A stretch of 64,000 nt of DNA from Lichtheimia corymbifera B2541 (lineage: Eukaryota; Mucoromycota; Mucoromycetes; Mucorales; Lichtheimiaceae): NCBI GenBank assembly GCA_000697475.1, contig JNEU01000814.1, positions 1 to 64,000 of the forward strand, given 5' to 3'. A program made the position numbers and the translations under genes. The notes under the pieces were generated by a model. It made no database searches, had not been told where the DNA came from, and saw nothing but the letters and a program-made list of their open reading frames with translations. Positions 29,023 to 40,632 of this stretch are shown piece after piece; within the stretch, counting starts at the first letter, position 1, and each line of letters starts with the position of its first letter.

Positions 29023-31826
29023 CTACAACTGCTGAGATATTTCTCTACGAATGTTGATGTCTTGGTTGTTATTTAGGGACACGGCGGCTTGATCAGCGTT
29101 GTTGTTATCACCACGCGATAATAGTGCATTGTCATCTTCGGCTAGGATGGTGTCCACCAAATGCGATTGGCTTGCAGGAAGGTATATGTGAGGCTTCTCT
29201 TTCGTTGCCACCTTGCTGTCAACAATAACATGCTTGATGGATGAATTGGGTGCATCATACATAGCTTCCAGCAGCAAATCCTCCTGAAATAACGACCTTT
29301 GTAAATAAACCCATTCGCATTGATTTCTCCAGTCCAACTCTTACCATGATGCGTCTAAGCCCACGTGCACCAGTCTTCTTTGCAAGGGCCTCTTCAGCAA
29401 CTGATCTTAAAGCAGCATGGCTAAAGTGTAAATCCACCTATCCAGCAGCAAAGTATGAACAATGAGTATTACAAGCGATCCATCACATCACCCCAGTATA
29501 CATTACATTATTCAATTGGAAAAGGCCTTGATATTGCTTGACGAGTGAATTTTTTGGCTCCACCAAAATCCGCACAAGATCTTCGACCAATAAACTCTTC
29601 AAAGATGCCACAACAGGAATACGGCCGATGAATTCAGGGATCAATCCGTATTTAACCAAATCTACGTGTATCATGCAGACACAATGAGCACCCGCATTGT
29701 TCTTACTTTGATTGTTCCACCACAACAAATACCTGAAGGCTCGACCATTGAAAGTGGATCAAAGTCATTCTTCTTGTCGGGAACATTGTCATCCGATGAT
29801 CGTATGGTGGCATTGAATCCGATGGACTATATATATATTGCATGAATAAAAGATCATGCATTCTTATGTGAAGAACTTACCCCTTTGGAAACGCGATCCG
29901 ACACAATCTTATCCAGACCAATAAATGCACCACTCAATATAAAGAGAATATTGCTTGTATCCACTGAATAAACTTCAGGCTTGCTTTGTGCGGCACCACC
30001 AAATGACGTTGTACCCCCGGTGGTCAATCCATTGCCACCTGCACCACCGCCTCGCTTGTTATGGCCTGAGCTGTTGACGGGTGATTTGTCGGTTACATTG
30101 ACAACGGTTCCTTCAAGCATACGAAGCAAAGACTGGAATAAAGAATGAGTACACTTTCAGCCATGCACTACAAAAATGCCATGACTTACCTGCTGTACAC
30201 CTTCGCCTGATACATCACGTGATGAAGAGGACGCATCCGTTCGCCTTGAAATCTTGTCAATCTCATCGATAAAGACGATGCCAGTCTCGGCTCGTTTTAC
30301 ATCGTGGTCGCATGCCTGTAAACAAGTTTCACGTGTTAAAAACATGGATTACATCATCGACATAACAATCCATTTCCCACCCATCATCATCCGTGATTGG
30401 TGTTACATACCTGCAATAGCCTTTGGATGACCAATTCCACATCCTCTCCGACATAGCCTGCTTGCGTAAAAGGTGTGGCATCCGACATTGAAAATGGTAC
30501 TTGAAGCACTTGAGCAAGGGTTTTTGCTAATAGTGTTTTACCTATACATCATCATGCAATAAGCAATCACATACATACATACATACATACATACATGAAG
30601 ATAGAGAAAAATCACATACCGGATCCTGTTGGGCCAACGAGTAACACATTGCTCTTTTCAAACACGGTAGTATCTTCCATGTCATCCAATATCCGAGATT
30701 CAGGAGATGAACGTCTTGATGCGATTGGCTTGATCATTCCATCGGCTCCTGTGGTGTTGGTTGTGGTATCATTCTCATCAGCAGTAGACGTATTAGTCGT
30801 AGTCGTAGTAGTTGATCCAACGCCATCAGTCGATGAAACCCCAGAACCATTCACTAATCCATCATTTGTCCAACTACGCCTTCGAGGTGCAGCTATGTAG
30901 GGGGTGAGAGGGGAGCTGATGTAAGAAATAATGCATATCAAACTTTTGTCATCCGATCCCCATCACTTACCATAAGCTGATGTCCTTTCCACAGGTACCA
31001 TCTCACCAGGAACTCGTTGTGCTAATCTGGTAGTATTCGAGGGTGGCCATGGTACGGAGGGTCGTTGTTCAGGATCAGTGTTATGATGAGGTGCACCGCC
31101 ACCTTCACCGGGTCCATCCATGGAGGATGCTGCTGCTGCTTCTTGTTGTTGCTCCTCTTCTTGACGTTGTTGTTGCTTAGCTTGGCGATACAAGTTGGCA
31201 CGCGCTCGGTTGTAGTGGTTGAAAACTGCCACTGCCAATGTCTTTTTTGCTCGTTCTTGGCCGATCACATATTCATCCAAGTGTCTAACAAGCTATCTCT
31301 GAGAGTTCGAAATACAGAGACCAACTACCATTCCCACCCAACCATCGTCACTTTTTACCACCACCCCCACCTCCTCACTTTTGCTTCTCCCTAGATCGAT
31401 ATATACGACACTTACTGTTCGTGGATTACTCAATCGTGCAAAGTAGCCTAATAGCTCATCTTCTTGGATCATTTGAGGTGTGGTACCATCATTCTTGGGT
31501 GGAAGAGGCTCGTTATCTTGATCAGACGTTCGATAAAAGCTTCTGGTAACAGCTACTGGACCATATTGCGTCCACTTTGACCATTGCCATGTGCGATAAG
31601 AGGTATTGGCTGTATACAAAGTGCCAGTACGAGAAATGGCTGCAGTTGATGATGAGGTGTAGTGTCGACATGTTGCTGGCTGACGCAACCTGCTTGTAGT
31701 AGTGGTAGGGTGGTGGTGGTGCAATAGTCGACGAGCGTTTGCGATGCGAGTGTAATGATAATATTGAGAGACGGGAGATCGAGCCATCGTGTTTGGGAAA
31801 TGGCAAGTTGCAAGAGAAGAACTCAT
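29023..31826 (-). CDS. Mitochondrial ClpX-type AAA+ unfoldase
   Basis: ClpX is a hexameric matrix ATPase that unfolds proteins, either for ClpP or as a stand-alone remodeller. Ten exons were modelled: 31416-31826, 30971-31292, 30620-30892, 30411-30541, 30190-30315, 29881-30132, 29733-29826, 29507-29661, 29345-29437 and 29023-29283 (705 residues). The N terminus is basic and Ser/Thr/His-rich, suiting a presequence. The order is [17 protein letters not shown], an inserted low-complexity segment of about 145 residues, Walker A GPTGSGKT, pore loop GYVGEDVE, Walker [12 protein letters not shown], an SIGFN loop (the IGF position that docks ClpP), [12 protein letters not shown], and sensor 2 [11 protein letters not shown]. 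No N-terminal zinc-binding domain is visible. The start could instead be the ATG at 31787. Confidence 0.93.
30568..30596. repeat. (CATA)n microsatellite in a ClpX intron
   Basis: A run of about seven CATA/TACA units lies inside the intron just before the exon that begins the Walker A lysine. It is non-coding and probably length-variable between strains. Confidence 0.8.
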
Positions 31827-32669
31827 GAGTGAAAAGGAATAAAAGAAAGGGGGATCCGATGATACAATTCGTGTGGGAATCCATGCATATACATTCACAC
31901 TGTGTGAATCGCCGCTACAAATGTGAGCCCACTTGCTGCATGGTCAAAGCGTCATCATCCTTGGTTGCTATGTACTACAAAGAAACATTATCCTATTCAA
32001 CATCCGTTACGTCGTCAACCGTTATCATTCTCTGTGCCAACCAATAATGTGAATAAATGATGATGACGCGTGTGAACATTTGAAGCATAATCTTAACGCT
32101 TACATGTCATGCGAATTATTCGTTTGGGAAGATCCAAGAAAAAGATGCTCGGTGTTGTTTTCGTGAAGCTGACAAAATCCATGCAAAAGTAACCCTGGTT
32201 TGGGCCTTTATGTAATTAGCTATTTGGCTGCAGGAACAAGATTCCCATTCACTCTGCAGCCCGTGACACTCGCTATTGTTTTTGAAAGAACAGCTGGTGT
32301 TGATTCTCATGTATACAATGAGCGCTCTTGCACACTGAGATACGATGAGCATCCGACTGCCAGCAAATGTATGCCCTTCTTCATTCATCAACAATGGCCC
32401 CTTATGGTATCAATGAACTTGTTGATCCAACCTTATACATATAATTATCTGATCATGCCAAGACAACGATATAAAGCTGTGATGTCATTAACCTTCAATT
32501 TGGGGAATTCATTTTAACTGCTAACGAGTCCATACGTTTGTCTACTGCTGGAGTATATATAAGATATCTTCATAATAACAACTTGTATGACAGTTGATTA
32601 GGCAAATTACGTGTGTGCGTGTGTATGTGTGTATTTGAAAGTGATACAGTGATAAAAGTACATTGAGAT
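31827..32669. other. Intergenic region upstream of ClpX
   Basis: About 840 bp between the ClpX start and the stop of the kelch gene, both on the minus strand. It should contain the ClpX promoter and the kelch gene's 3' end. The open frames here are short and lack domain character; no repeat was recognised. Confidence 0.4.
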
Positions 32670-35017
32670 TTACTCGCCGTCAGGCTTAACAGGCATTAAT
32701 TTGAGACGAGGTACATAGACTTCAGGTGTTCCTGGTTGCTGTGGTGTCGACAATCCTGCGTTGGATGAACGTTGATAGGCATCAGAATGTGGTTTGATCG
32801 CTTGTTGCTGTTGCATGAGATATGCCTGCTGCTCCATAGAGGATCGAGTAGGCGAAGCGGTAGATGTATGTGGTGGCTCGCTTATATTGCTTGACGACAA
32901 GTATTCCTGTCGCTGGTTAGCTGCTTCTTGATAAGATGGTGGTAGGAAACTCTGGTGCATGGGCTCATTGCTGCCACCGTCTTTGCTGTCAGAAACATAA
33001 TCCCTCTTTTCCGATGGCTTTTTTGCTTGTCGCTTTCGTCGAATGAAAAAGAAGACAATGGCACCAACAATAACACCCACCTAAAAAGATACAGTGATGT
33101 TGAGCATCATTCCCAGATAAATGCATAAGGCTATTAATTATTCTTACACCGACTACAACACCAACCACGATGCCTGCAATGGCACCACCGGAAATACCAG
33201 ACGATGAACCAGAACCTCCTCCGCCATCAGCCCCATTTCCATTCAAGTTTGCACCTGCGAATGAGTTAGTCAGGTTCCAATTATCCACATCAATGATGAA
33301 GAAATCTTGTTGGACACCGCCGCTGTTGCCACCGAATAGGATAAATAGGCTCGAATTGAGCAAGATGGCTAATCACAATAGCAATAAGCTTTGAATGCTT
33401 TCATAAAGAGGAATGTTGTTGTGCATACCGTTATGATGGAATCGAAGATAGCGATCGAATGGTCCGGAGTTTTGAAGCAAAGTGTTGGTAACGTTTTTCC
33501 AAACCAAGTTGTTTGGATCGCTGATATCCAAGACATAGGCCACGTCTCTTGAAGGAAGGGGAAGGTTATTTGAACCAAATAAAGCTGGTCAAATGTAAGT
33601 TGATTGCCGGCTGATCATAGATTGATTCAACTTACTGTCAGCACCGCCATACAAAAGAATCGACTTGCCATCCGTTGCTGTTTTAAAAAGGGAAGCGTGT
33701 TTGTGTGATTACACGTTATTGAGTGAATGCATTCTTGTGATTTCTTTCTTCCACAAGGGGTGGCTGAAACGTTTGCATGAACATGCGGTGTAGGTGTTTA
33801 ATTAAACTTACATGTCACCATTGTGTGAAACATGCGTTCGCTTGGTATATCACCTGTGGTGTTCTTGATGTCCCAGCCATTGTTGATATCGTAGACCATG
33901 GTATCGGTCATGGATGCTGAGTAAAACTCGTATGCAACTGAGCCGTTGGATGACACGTTGGCGTAAGCTTCTAGGCCACCTGTGATGTAGATTCTTCCAT
34001 CGCCACCTTGAGCTGCTGCATGTTGCGTTCTTGGAAGCATCAAAAGCGAGAGGTTTTGGATATTATTGGTTGGTGAAGACCATTCCCACTGTATGTGTGG
34101 TTCATGCAAGGTGAGTCATGGAAATAATCACATTATCATCACGTATACACTTTACCTTGTCGGATAATACAGCCATATCAAAGGGAACATCATCATTATT
34201 AGATGTCTCATTCCAGTAGCCTGTGGAGGCTGACCTAGTTAAGCATAATCACATCAGCTGTCGTGCAACAAAATATAAACATTGGGATGCACAATCTGTA
34301 CAAATATCGGTTCATGGTAACACACACCTGTCTCCGCCCCATACAAAGAAGCGGTCTTTGCTACCAGCCTCATCAAAGATCAATGATTGGAAGCGTCTAT
34401 AGAAGGAACGAGTAATGATCAATAACCCATACCAGGACACCACATGTAAACGGCACACATACTTTTGCGGATGATTACTCGAATCGATCGTATTCCATAG
34501 ACCAGCTTCAATGTCGTAATAAATGGCTGGATGCTGCATTGCAGTGCCATCATTTTTGCCACCGCCCCCCATAATGACCAAGTACTTTTGATCGGGTTTG
34601 TCGATAGCTGCCATGGAGAAAAACACGTTGGGCTCGGGCTGCACTGTTTGGCCGGTGAAATCAATCGTATACCAGGATGAGCTGTTGGCTGCTACCGTAA
34701 TGGGGTCCGATATATTCAAAGCGAAAAACTGCTGTGTGCCTTTTAAGCCGAGGTCGTTCAAGATGCTGGTAGCGCCTCCATAGCAGTAGATCTTATAGTC
34801 TGCATAAGCACAACCTGATGCATCACAAACACATGTACGTAAAAATTCATGCAGAAATCCACGATTATGGTGCTCTCTCTTTGTCTGAATGTAAACACTT
34901 ACGACCACCATAGGCTGGAGGGGCGTTGCCTGCTGCCACCTGATTCGGATGTTGTGCCACCAATGAGATTAACAAGAGCAACAGCATTGCCATAGCGTTC
35001 CTTGCAATGGTTAGCAT
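32670..35017 (-). CDS. Kelch-repeat single-pass membrane protein
   Basis: No specific gene name was recognised. Nine exons were modelled: 34903-35017, 34463-34814, 34328-34396, 34156-34234, 33812-34088, 33636-33677, 33429-33584, 33148-33368 and 32670-33080 (573 residues). The protein starts with a signal peptide (MLLLLLISLVA core), then kelch/galactose-oxidase-like blades (YKIYCYGGATS, KYLVIMGGGG, DRFFVWGGD, GRIYITGGLEAY, KSILLYGGAD, LFILFGGNSGG) with many Asn-X-Ser/Thr sites. A Gly/Ser linker leads to one membrane helix (AGIVVGVVVGVGVIVGAIVF), split by an intron and followed by the basic stop-transfer RRKRQAKK. The cytoplasmic tail of about 110 residues carries PPSY, a WW-domain ligand of the type bound by Rsp5/NEDD4 ligases. 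It is likely a surface or vacuolar glycoprotein; its ligand is unknown. Confidence 0.85.
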
Positions 35018-35584
35018 TGCTGTATGTATGCGAATCGACGGTGATAATGTGAGCAAGGAGGAAAGGGTAAAGTGATATAGTTCAATAAAGAGAGAAGTGG
35101 ATGAAAAAGTTAAGAAAGGAAAAAGGAAAGAGCAAAAGTGCATAGCCTCAAAGTGTAATCCAGGTTTTGTTTTCGGGGTACAAGTGCCACCATTTGCAAC
35201 CAAAGAGCTTCAAGAGGCTCTTTTTTGTGTCACGTCCACAGCTCTAAATATCATTTTCTTTGTAAACGGCTTCATCCTTTATAACTCAGTCCCTTTCGTA
35301 CACGATGTGGTAAACATCATGCTTATTGAGTCAATGATAACGGGTCTTAGTATAAATGGATGCAAGTAGAGTGATCGACATTTCCAACAATGGATGCACC
35401 CAATTCACTGGATCTCCATTTTCGGCTCGTCTTTGTTCCAAAATTAGACCCAAACTATCAAACGCAAGAATAGGACGATAAGCATCCACACATACTCAAT
35501 AGTATGAAACAAGGTATGTAATAGTAGCAGTAGCGGTGGATCCAGCCGTGCTTCTTTATTCTGCATCAAATTGACAGACGATTG
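35018..35584. other. Region upstream of the kelch gene
   Basis: About 570 bp that should contain the kelch gene promoter. Only short frames without domain character occur, and no repeat was recognised before the direct repeat that begins near 35585. Confidence 0.4.
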
Positions 35585-35765
35585 ATTTAGGTCAGTGTAG
35601 TGGGTTACGGTAGTACAAGTGTGATCTGCATCGGTGTCAGTGGTGGTTGATTCTGTAGCGCTGTACTACTCAACAACAAGCTGATCGGATCAAGCTGCAT
35701 AAAACAACATAAACGGACAACAAGGATTATATATGCACCGCTCACATAGCCAGAGATGCACCGTG
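35585..35765 (+). repeat. Direct repeat flanking the repeat island (left copy)
   Basis: It shares the stretch GGTAGTACAAGTGTGATCTG, then TGTACTACTCA and GATCGGATCAAGCTGCATAAA, with 40015-40175 in the same order and orientation. The two copies bracket about 4.3 kb containing the dispersed repeat. They look like flanking direct repeats or long-terminal-repeat relics, but no retroelement coding sequence lies between them. Confidence 0.7.
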
Positions 35766-36049
35766 TAATATGCGTAAACATGACCCAAGATTCCTTTTGC
35801 AAATGATTTGCTGCGGAGAGACAGGGCGGCAACGAGCCGTCAACAGCCTCTCCCGCAGTGCTGTTTATCCTTGGACAAAACCAACAACACGGATTGATCC
35901 ACCCGTTCTTTTACGTTCATAGTTCATCATTTGATTGGGTCTCGCAATTCACTTGACATTGGTTAGAGATTCGGCTGATTGGTACTAGTGGTGCATTCGA
36001 CTGCTTAATAGTGCTGTCGGCATAAACAGCTCCATCTCAGCTCGCTTGC
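35766..36049. other. Gene-free spacer inside the repeat island
   Basis: Slightly under 300 bp between the left direct repeat and the dispersed repeat. No gene or repeat was recognised. Confidence 0.35.
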
Positions 36050-38040
36050 AGAAAAGGTAAAACATAAAGGTACATGCTTTCCAAAATATCCCACAATGAA
36101 GCCTGCGATTTTTAAATGAATGAAGTTGATCAGCATGACTCAGCGGACCTGCTTACCAAGTTTCATGTTCGAAATGGGGAATCCCAAGGTATTGCATAGT
36201 AATCGACATTTCATGAATTTGGACAGGCGCGGGAATTTCAGTCCTTCATAGTAAACCCCACATTACACCCTCCCACTCAAAATCTTTAAATGAAATGTGG
36301 GTCCTTTATTAAGACAAAGTTGATCACCATGATTAAGAGCACCTTGTGTGAAAGTTTCAGGTACAAGAGAGGCAATCTCAAGTTTCTGGGCCGTCCACAA
36401 TATATATATTCCCATCCATTCATCGTCCGGCGCGCCCATTTTATTTCTCACAATGAAGCCTGCTGATTTTATTTGAATGGAGTTGATCAGCATGTCGTAG
36501 CCCACCGCCCTGACCAAGTTTCACGACGGAGGTGGACAACGGCGGGGGTGTCCACTATACACCCTACTTGCGCTCTGTCCGTCCTATATTTGGGCCGCCC
36601 GATTCATAAAATATCATAATGAAGCATACGGTTTTTAAATGAATGGAGTTGATCAGCATGACTCACAGAACCTGCTTACCAAGTTTCATGTTGAAAATGG
36701 GGAATCCCAAGGTAATTCATACTAAATGGCATTTCAATAAATCCGGCGCTTTCCAAATTTCAGTCGGTTATAGTAAACCCCACATTATACCCTCCCATTC
36801 AAAATTTTCAAATGAAGTGTGGGTTCCTTATTAAGACAAAGTTGTTCAGCATGCCCGAGAGCATATCTTGTGCAAGTTTCAGGTTAGAGAGAGGCAATCT
36901 AAAGGTCAAGGATTAGTTTTATAGTGTTCAAGGGTGTGTCTGACAAGTCAACCTAATTAAAATTTCCAGCTCTTTCCACACCCAGCTTCTTCCCTGTTCC
37001 CAATCACAACCGTTGCTCCATTCAAGCACAACAACAACCTGCGAACAATTGTCCTGCTTCAACCCATCATGTCCATTCTGCAGTTGTCTTGATCCTATTG
37101 TCTTTGACTAAATGGCAAGTTCATGGTGTGCAGACAGCCTTCTTGACACTCTACTACAACACCCGCGTTCCTTGATACAACACACTCTCTTGCACTCTCA
37201 TCTGCCGCAACCAATCGTAACAGCGTTCATTCCAGTAGTCGCTATATAGCATGCCCTTTATACACCATTATCTCAAACAGCTTTCTTTACTTGCAACAGC
37301 ATGCCTTGCAGCCTTTTCTTATGTGGACAGCAGATAGCCATTGTACAGAAGCAGCTTTATTTACGTGTAACAACTTGACTTTTATACATACGGATCCCTA
37401 TGGATGTCGCCATATCAGCCGTCAACTACTTCTACTGCACGATACAAACATTCTTCACCTGGTTGAGCTGCGAAGAAACTGACTAAGCAAGTGATTGACC
37501 CACTGCCGGGAAGGAAAAGGAAGCATGTCAGCAAGCGGTCCCATGAGCTCTTTGTATCAACATATCGGGCGTGCAATGGTTATGGATGGATGGATGCAAT
37601 CAAGAACAGTGGTGGATGATCCTGAAATGTCGACTTGATTACATTGTACGTCGTCAATAGGAAGGATGGATTATGTTGCGTGGATGCGGCGGAAGATGAT
37701 GATGGATTGGATGGCATGGATGAGACGACTTGTATCTTTGACAAGAGAGGATTTACCACCATGGATGATATTACAACGTTCAAGTCAGTGCATGCAACAG
37801 CTACTTTTACAATCATGGATAAAGATGCTATGACGGCGGCAACGAAGAATACAATGACACAACGACATCTGCTGATTCTTTGTGGTCCACTGGTTGGCAT
37901 CTGGAGGGAAAAGAAGGATAGAAATATGAAGGCCGGAAGGGGAGATTGGATTAGACCCACATCGTTGTATCGAGACGCTCTTGTTCCTTCTGTCATATTA
38001 CATTCATTAAAGCTTCATTTTTCATATGCTGACTAGACGA
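36050..38040 (+). repeat. Dispersed repeat family, copy 2
   Basis: It is collinear with 7240-9150. It opens with the GTAAAACATAAAGGT box, followed by units with GTTGATCAGCATG-like boxes (about 36124, 36317, 36484, 36651, 36842), then the downstream part that begins TATAGTGTTCAAGG and continues through TTCAAGCACAAC and CAACCCATCATGTCCAT. The spacing of boxes matches copy 1, so both derive from the same internally repeated ancestor. No intact open frame was found. Confidence 0.78.
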
Positions 38041-38639
38041 TGGGTAGTGCCAATAACTGATTAGTATACATGTTTAAATAGACGCTTATATTTTCATTGT
38101 TAATAAACCCATAGTAATAGTACCCAACAACCCTGCTTGTTCCGGAAGCTTGATCCATTGTAAGCTTAAATCATTACGGCTATGTAAGAAAGATGATGAG
38201 CTCTGTGGCACAAGTACATACATCATAATGCTTACCGATGACAACGGCCCTACCAGCATGATCCACCTTGTATGTATAGCCTTATATAAGAACGAACCCT
38301 AGAGGCAAACAATACCATTACCGCTCATAGTCTTGGATGCGCTGATCATTTATGCTTGTTAACCACACCATCATAGGCAGACCTTACTATTTAGGGATTG
38401 TCTATCATGCACCCTCCATCAATAAGAACCTTTCATACCTTGTCCCTACATATAACGTTGTAGCTGAAAGCTACCATAGGTAAACATGGCACGTTGATGT
38501 ACTCGTGAATCGTTGTATCACAACAGCTCATCCTTTCTTGAGCAGATTGAATCAAGTTACAATGAACCAAGCACTATGTTGGGTATCCATCACTCCCGAA
38601 TTAATATCTTGCAATGCAAGCGTTCGAGAACCATTATTG
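38041..38639. other. Gene-free interior of the second repeat island
   Basis: About 600 bp between the direct and the inverted repeat copies. No coding frame of note was recognised, and no match to the other repeat copies was seen by eye. Confidence 0.35.
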
Positions 38640-39330
38640 CCTTTCGTCTATTCACACAAGGTGCTCTTAATCATGCTGATCAATGTTGTCTTAATAAAGA
38701 ACCCACATTTCATTTAAAGATTTTGAGCGGGAGGGTGTAATGTGGGGTTTACTATGAAGGACTGAAATTCCCGCGCCTGTCCAAATTCATGAAATGTCGA
38801 TTACTATGCAATACCTTGGGATTCCCCATTTCGAACATGAAACTTGGTAAGCAGGTCCGCTGAGTCATGCTGATCAACTTCATTCATTTAAAAATCGCAG
38901 GCTTCATTATGGGAACTTTGGATGCGAACGACCCAAATATAGGAGAGACGATGGATGGACGGCCCACGCCCCGAGATTGCGCACCTCCATCGTGAAGCTT
39001 GCACACATGATGCTGTCAATCATGGCGAATATCTTTGTTCTCATAAAGACCTCACGCTTCTTTATGAAAATGTAGAGAAACAGGCATCTTTATGTTTTTA
39101 CATATGCTGTAAGCGTGATGGAGTTGCTTTCTCCTAGTGGATGGTGTTGGCTGCATTAACGGAAAGATGAAGAGCTGAGTGAATAATAGCATGTGGTGGT
39201 TACACAGACATGTCGTTGACAGGTTGCTGGATAAAGCATAATGGATGATGATTGAACATTGCTGTTTGCTGTATTCGAATACGCAGACACACACGCATGC
39301 CATCATTCAGAATATGTAACCTCCCCTTAT
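38640..39330 (-). repeat. Dispersed repeat family, inverted partial copy
   Basis: The reverse complement of this stretch matches the left part of copy 1 (about 7090-7500) and, over about 38650-38910, the start of copy 2. The family edge box appears inverted at 39085-39110. Outside it, 39110-39240 mirrors 7090-7220 (the block reading TCTGTGTAACCACCACA in one orientation). With copy 2 it forms a pair of inverted ends around about 3 kb of DNA. Confidence 0.72.
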
Positions 39331-40014
39331 GTAATGGGAACGTAATTAGGCATGAGTGATTGTAGATTTCATTGTTAAATATCGTCACTCGGCTTCTTTA
39401 TTTGATTGATCGTCATTGTGATATTGGATCTTTCTAATAGGGGCAAAGCCAATCATATTTCACGCTCATACGTATCACTTTGTGACTTTCTATATCTTCA
39501 TGATGCATGTTCAAAGGCTGAGTTCAGTGCCATGGTCAAACGCCGGATACCTGATATTGGCGTAGCGCAAATAGCAAAGTCCGACAGATATGACGGATGC
39601 CATGGCACACTGTTTGCGTTTTTCCAGAAAGATGAGACTGCCTACATGATGATAACGATAGCGATTACGATGTGTCTTTATTTAAAGCTGGTATGGACTA
39701 GACGAGTGATGACTTGACTTTGGTCAACAAGTGGAGGGACAACAATGTAGTATACAGGGAGTGTTGAAGGAAGAAACATGGATAACATTGAAGCAAGCAT
39801 TCCACGGTCATACATACATTGTAGTTCGCATCTCCTATTGTTGACATGCTTTTATTCTATTCCTGCAACTAGACTTTGGTTAGGGAAAATTATCGATGCG
39901 ATTGATTGCGATACTCATATGGCCACATGAATTAATAGGGGAGGAGGGGAAGAAACGAGTCAGATAGCAGTGGTAGTGATGGATGAGATTTGCTTCTCCA
40001 AATTTGACCGATAT
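39331..40014. other. Gene-free stretch in the second repeat island
   Basis: About 680 bp of AT-rich sequence between the inverted repeat copy and the right direct repeat. A 103-codon frame at 39406-39717 has no domain character and is not proposed as a gene. Confidence 0.35.
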
Positions 40015-40175
40015 ATAATTTAGGTTAAGGTAGTACAAGTGTGATCTGCGTCGGTGATGGAGAATTCTGTATCGCTGCTGTACTACTCAGCAAGTTGATC
40101 GGATCAAGCTGCATAAATCAACATAGACCGGATAATTTATTGCCACTAGTGCTACATAGACTGAGATGCACAATG
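40015..40175 (+). repeat. Direct repeat flanking the repeat island (right copy)
   Basis: This is the right-hand partner of 35585-35765, in the same orientation and with the same order of shared blocks but small insertions and deletions. The divergence suggests that it is not a recent duplication. Confidence 0.7.
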
Positions 40176-40632
40176 GGTGGTAAGGGGAAGAGGGGAGATA
40201 TGATTGTATAAAAGGATGAATAAGACGACAATCTTGCATATATTGTGCTGCAGATGATAGTATTATGCAAGAGAGCTGCATGTATTATATAACAACAACA
40301 AATGAATATTGGCGGTGGTGGAGGATAATAGAATGATAGCTCATACTTGAATTACTGGTTGGTGTGGGGGTGCCACACACACTTTAATGTCAAAAGGGTA
40401 GAAAATAGCCTATTCTAATATGATTGGTTGTCATGCATGGTTGCTATGGTGCTGTTGGTGTGTGTGTGTTGGTATCTATGAAAGTGTGTGAGCGTGTCGT
40501 GCGCCCCTAACAACAATATTTGGCTTCCAGCCTCGCTTCGTTTGCTTTTTCTTTCTTACTCCACACAACACTCACACACACTACACTTTACGGTTTCTTC
40601 GGAAAAAGAGAAAAGGGAGAGAGGAAAGAAGC
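40176..40632. promoter_or_regulatory. Upstream region of the amino acid transporter gene
   Basis: About 450 bp with a short GTGTGTGT run near 40460 and a purine-rich leader just before the ATG. It probably holds the promoter of the transporter; no specific site can be named. Confidence 0.3.

Noticed and set aside
39406..39717. Open frame of 103 codons in the repeat island
   Set aside because: It has no domain character, no splice partners and no similarity to the other repeat copies.
35585..40175. Intact LTR retrotransposon
   Set aside because: The flanking direct repeats are short and diverged, and no gag, protease or reverse transcriptase frame lies between them.
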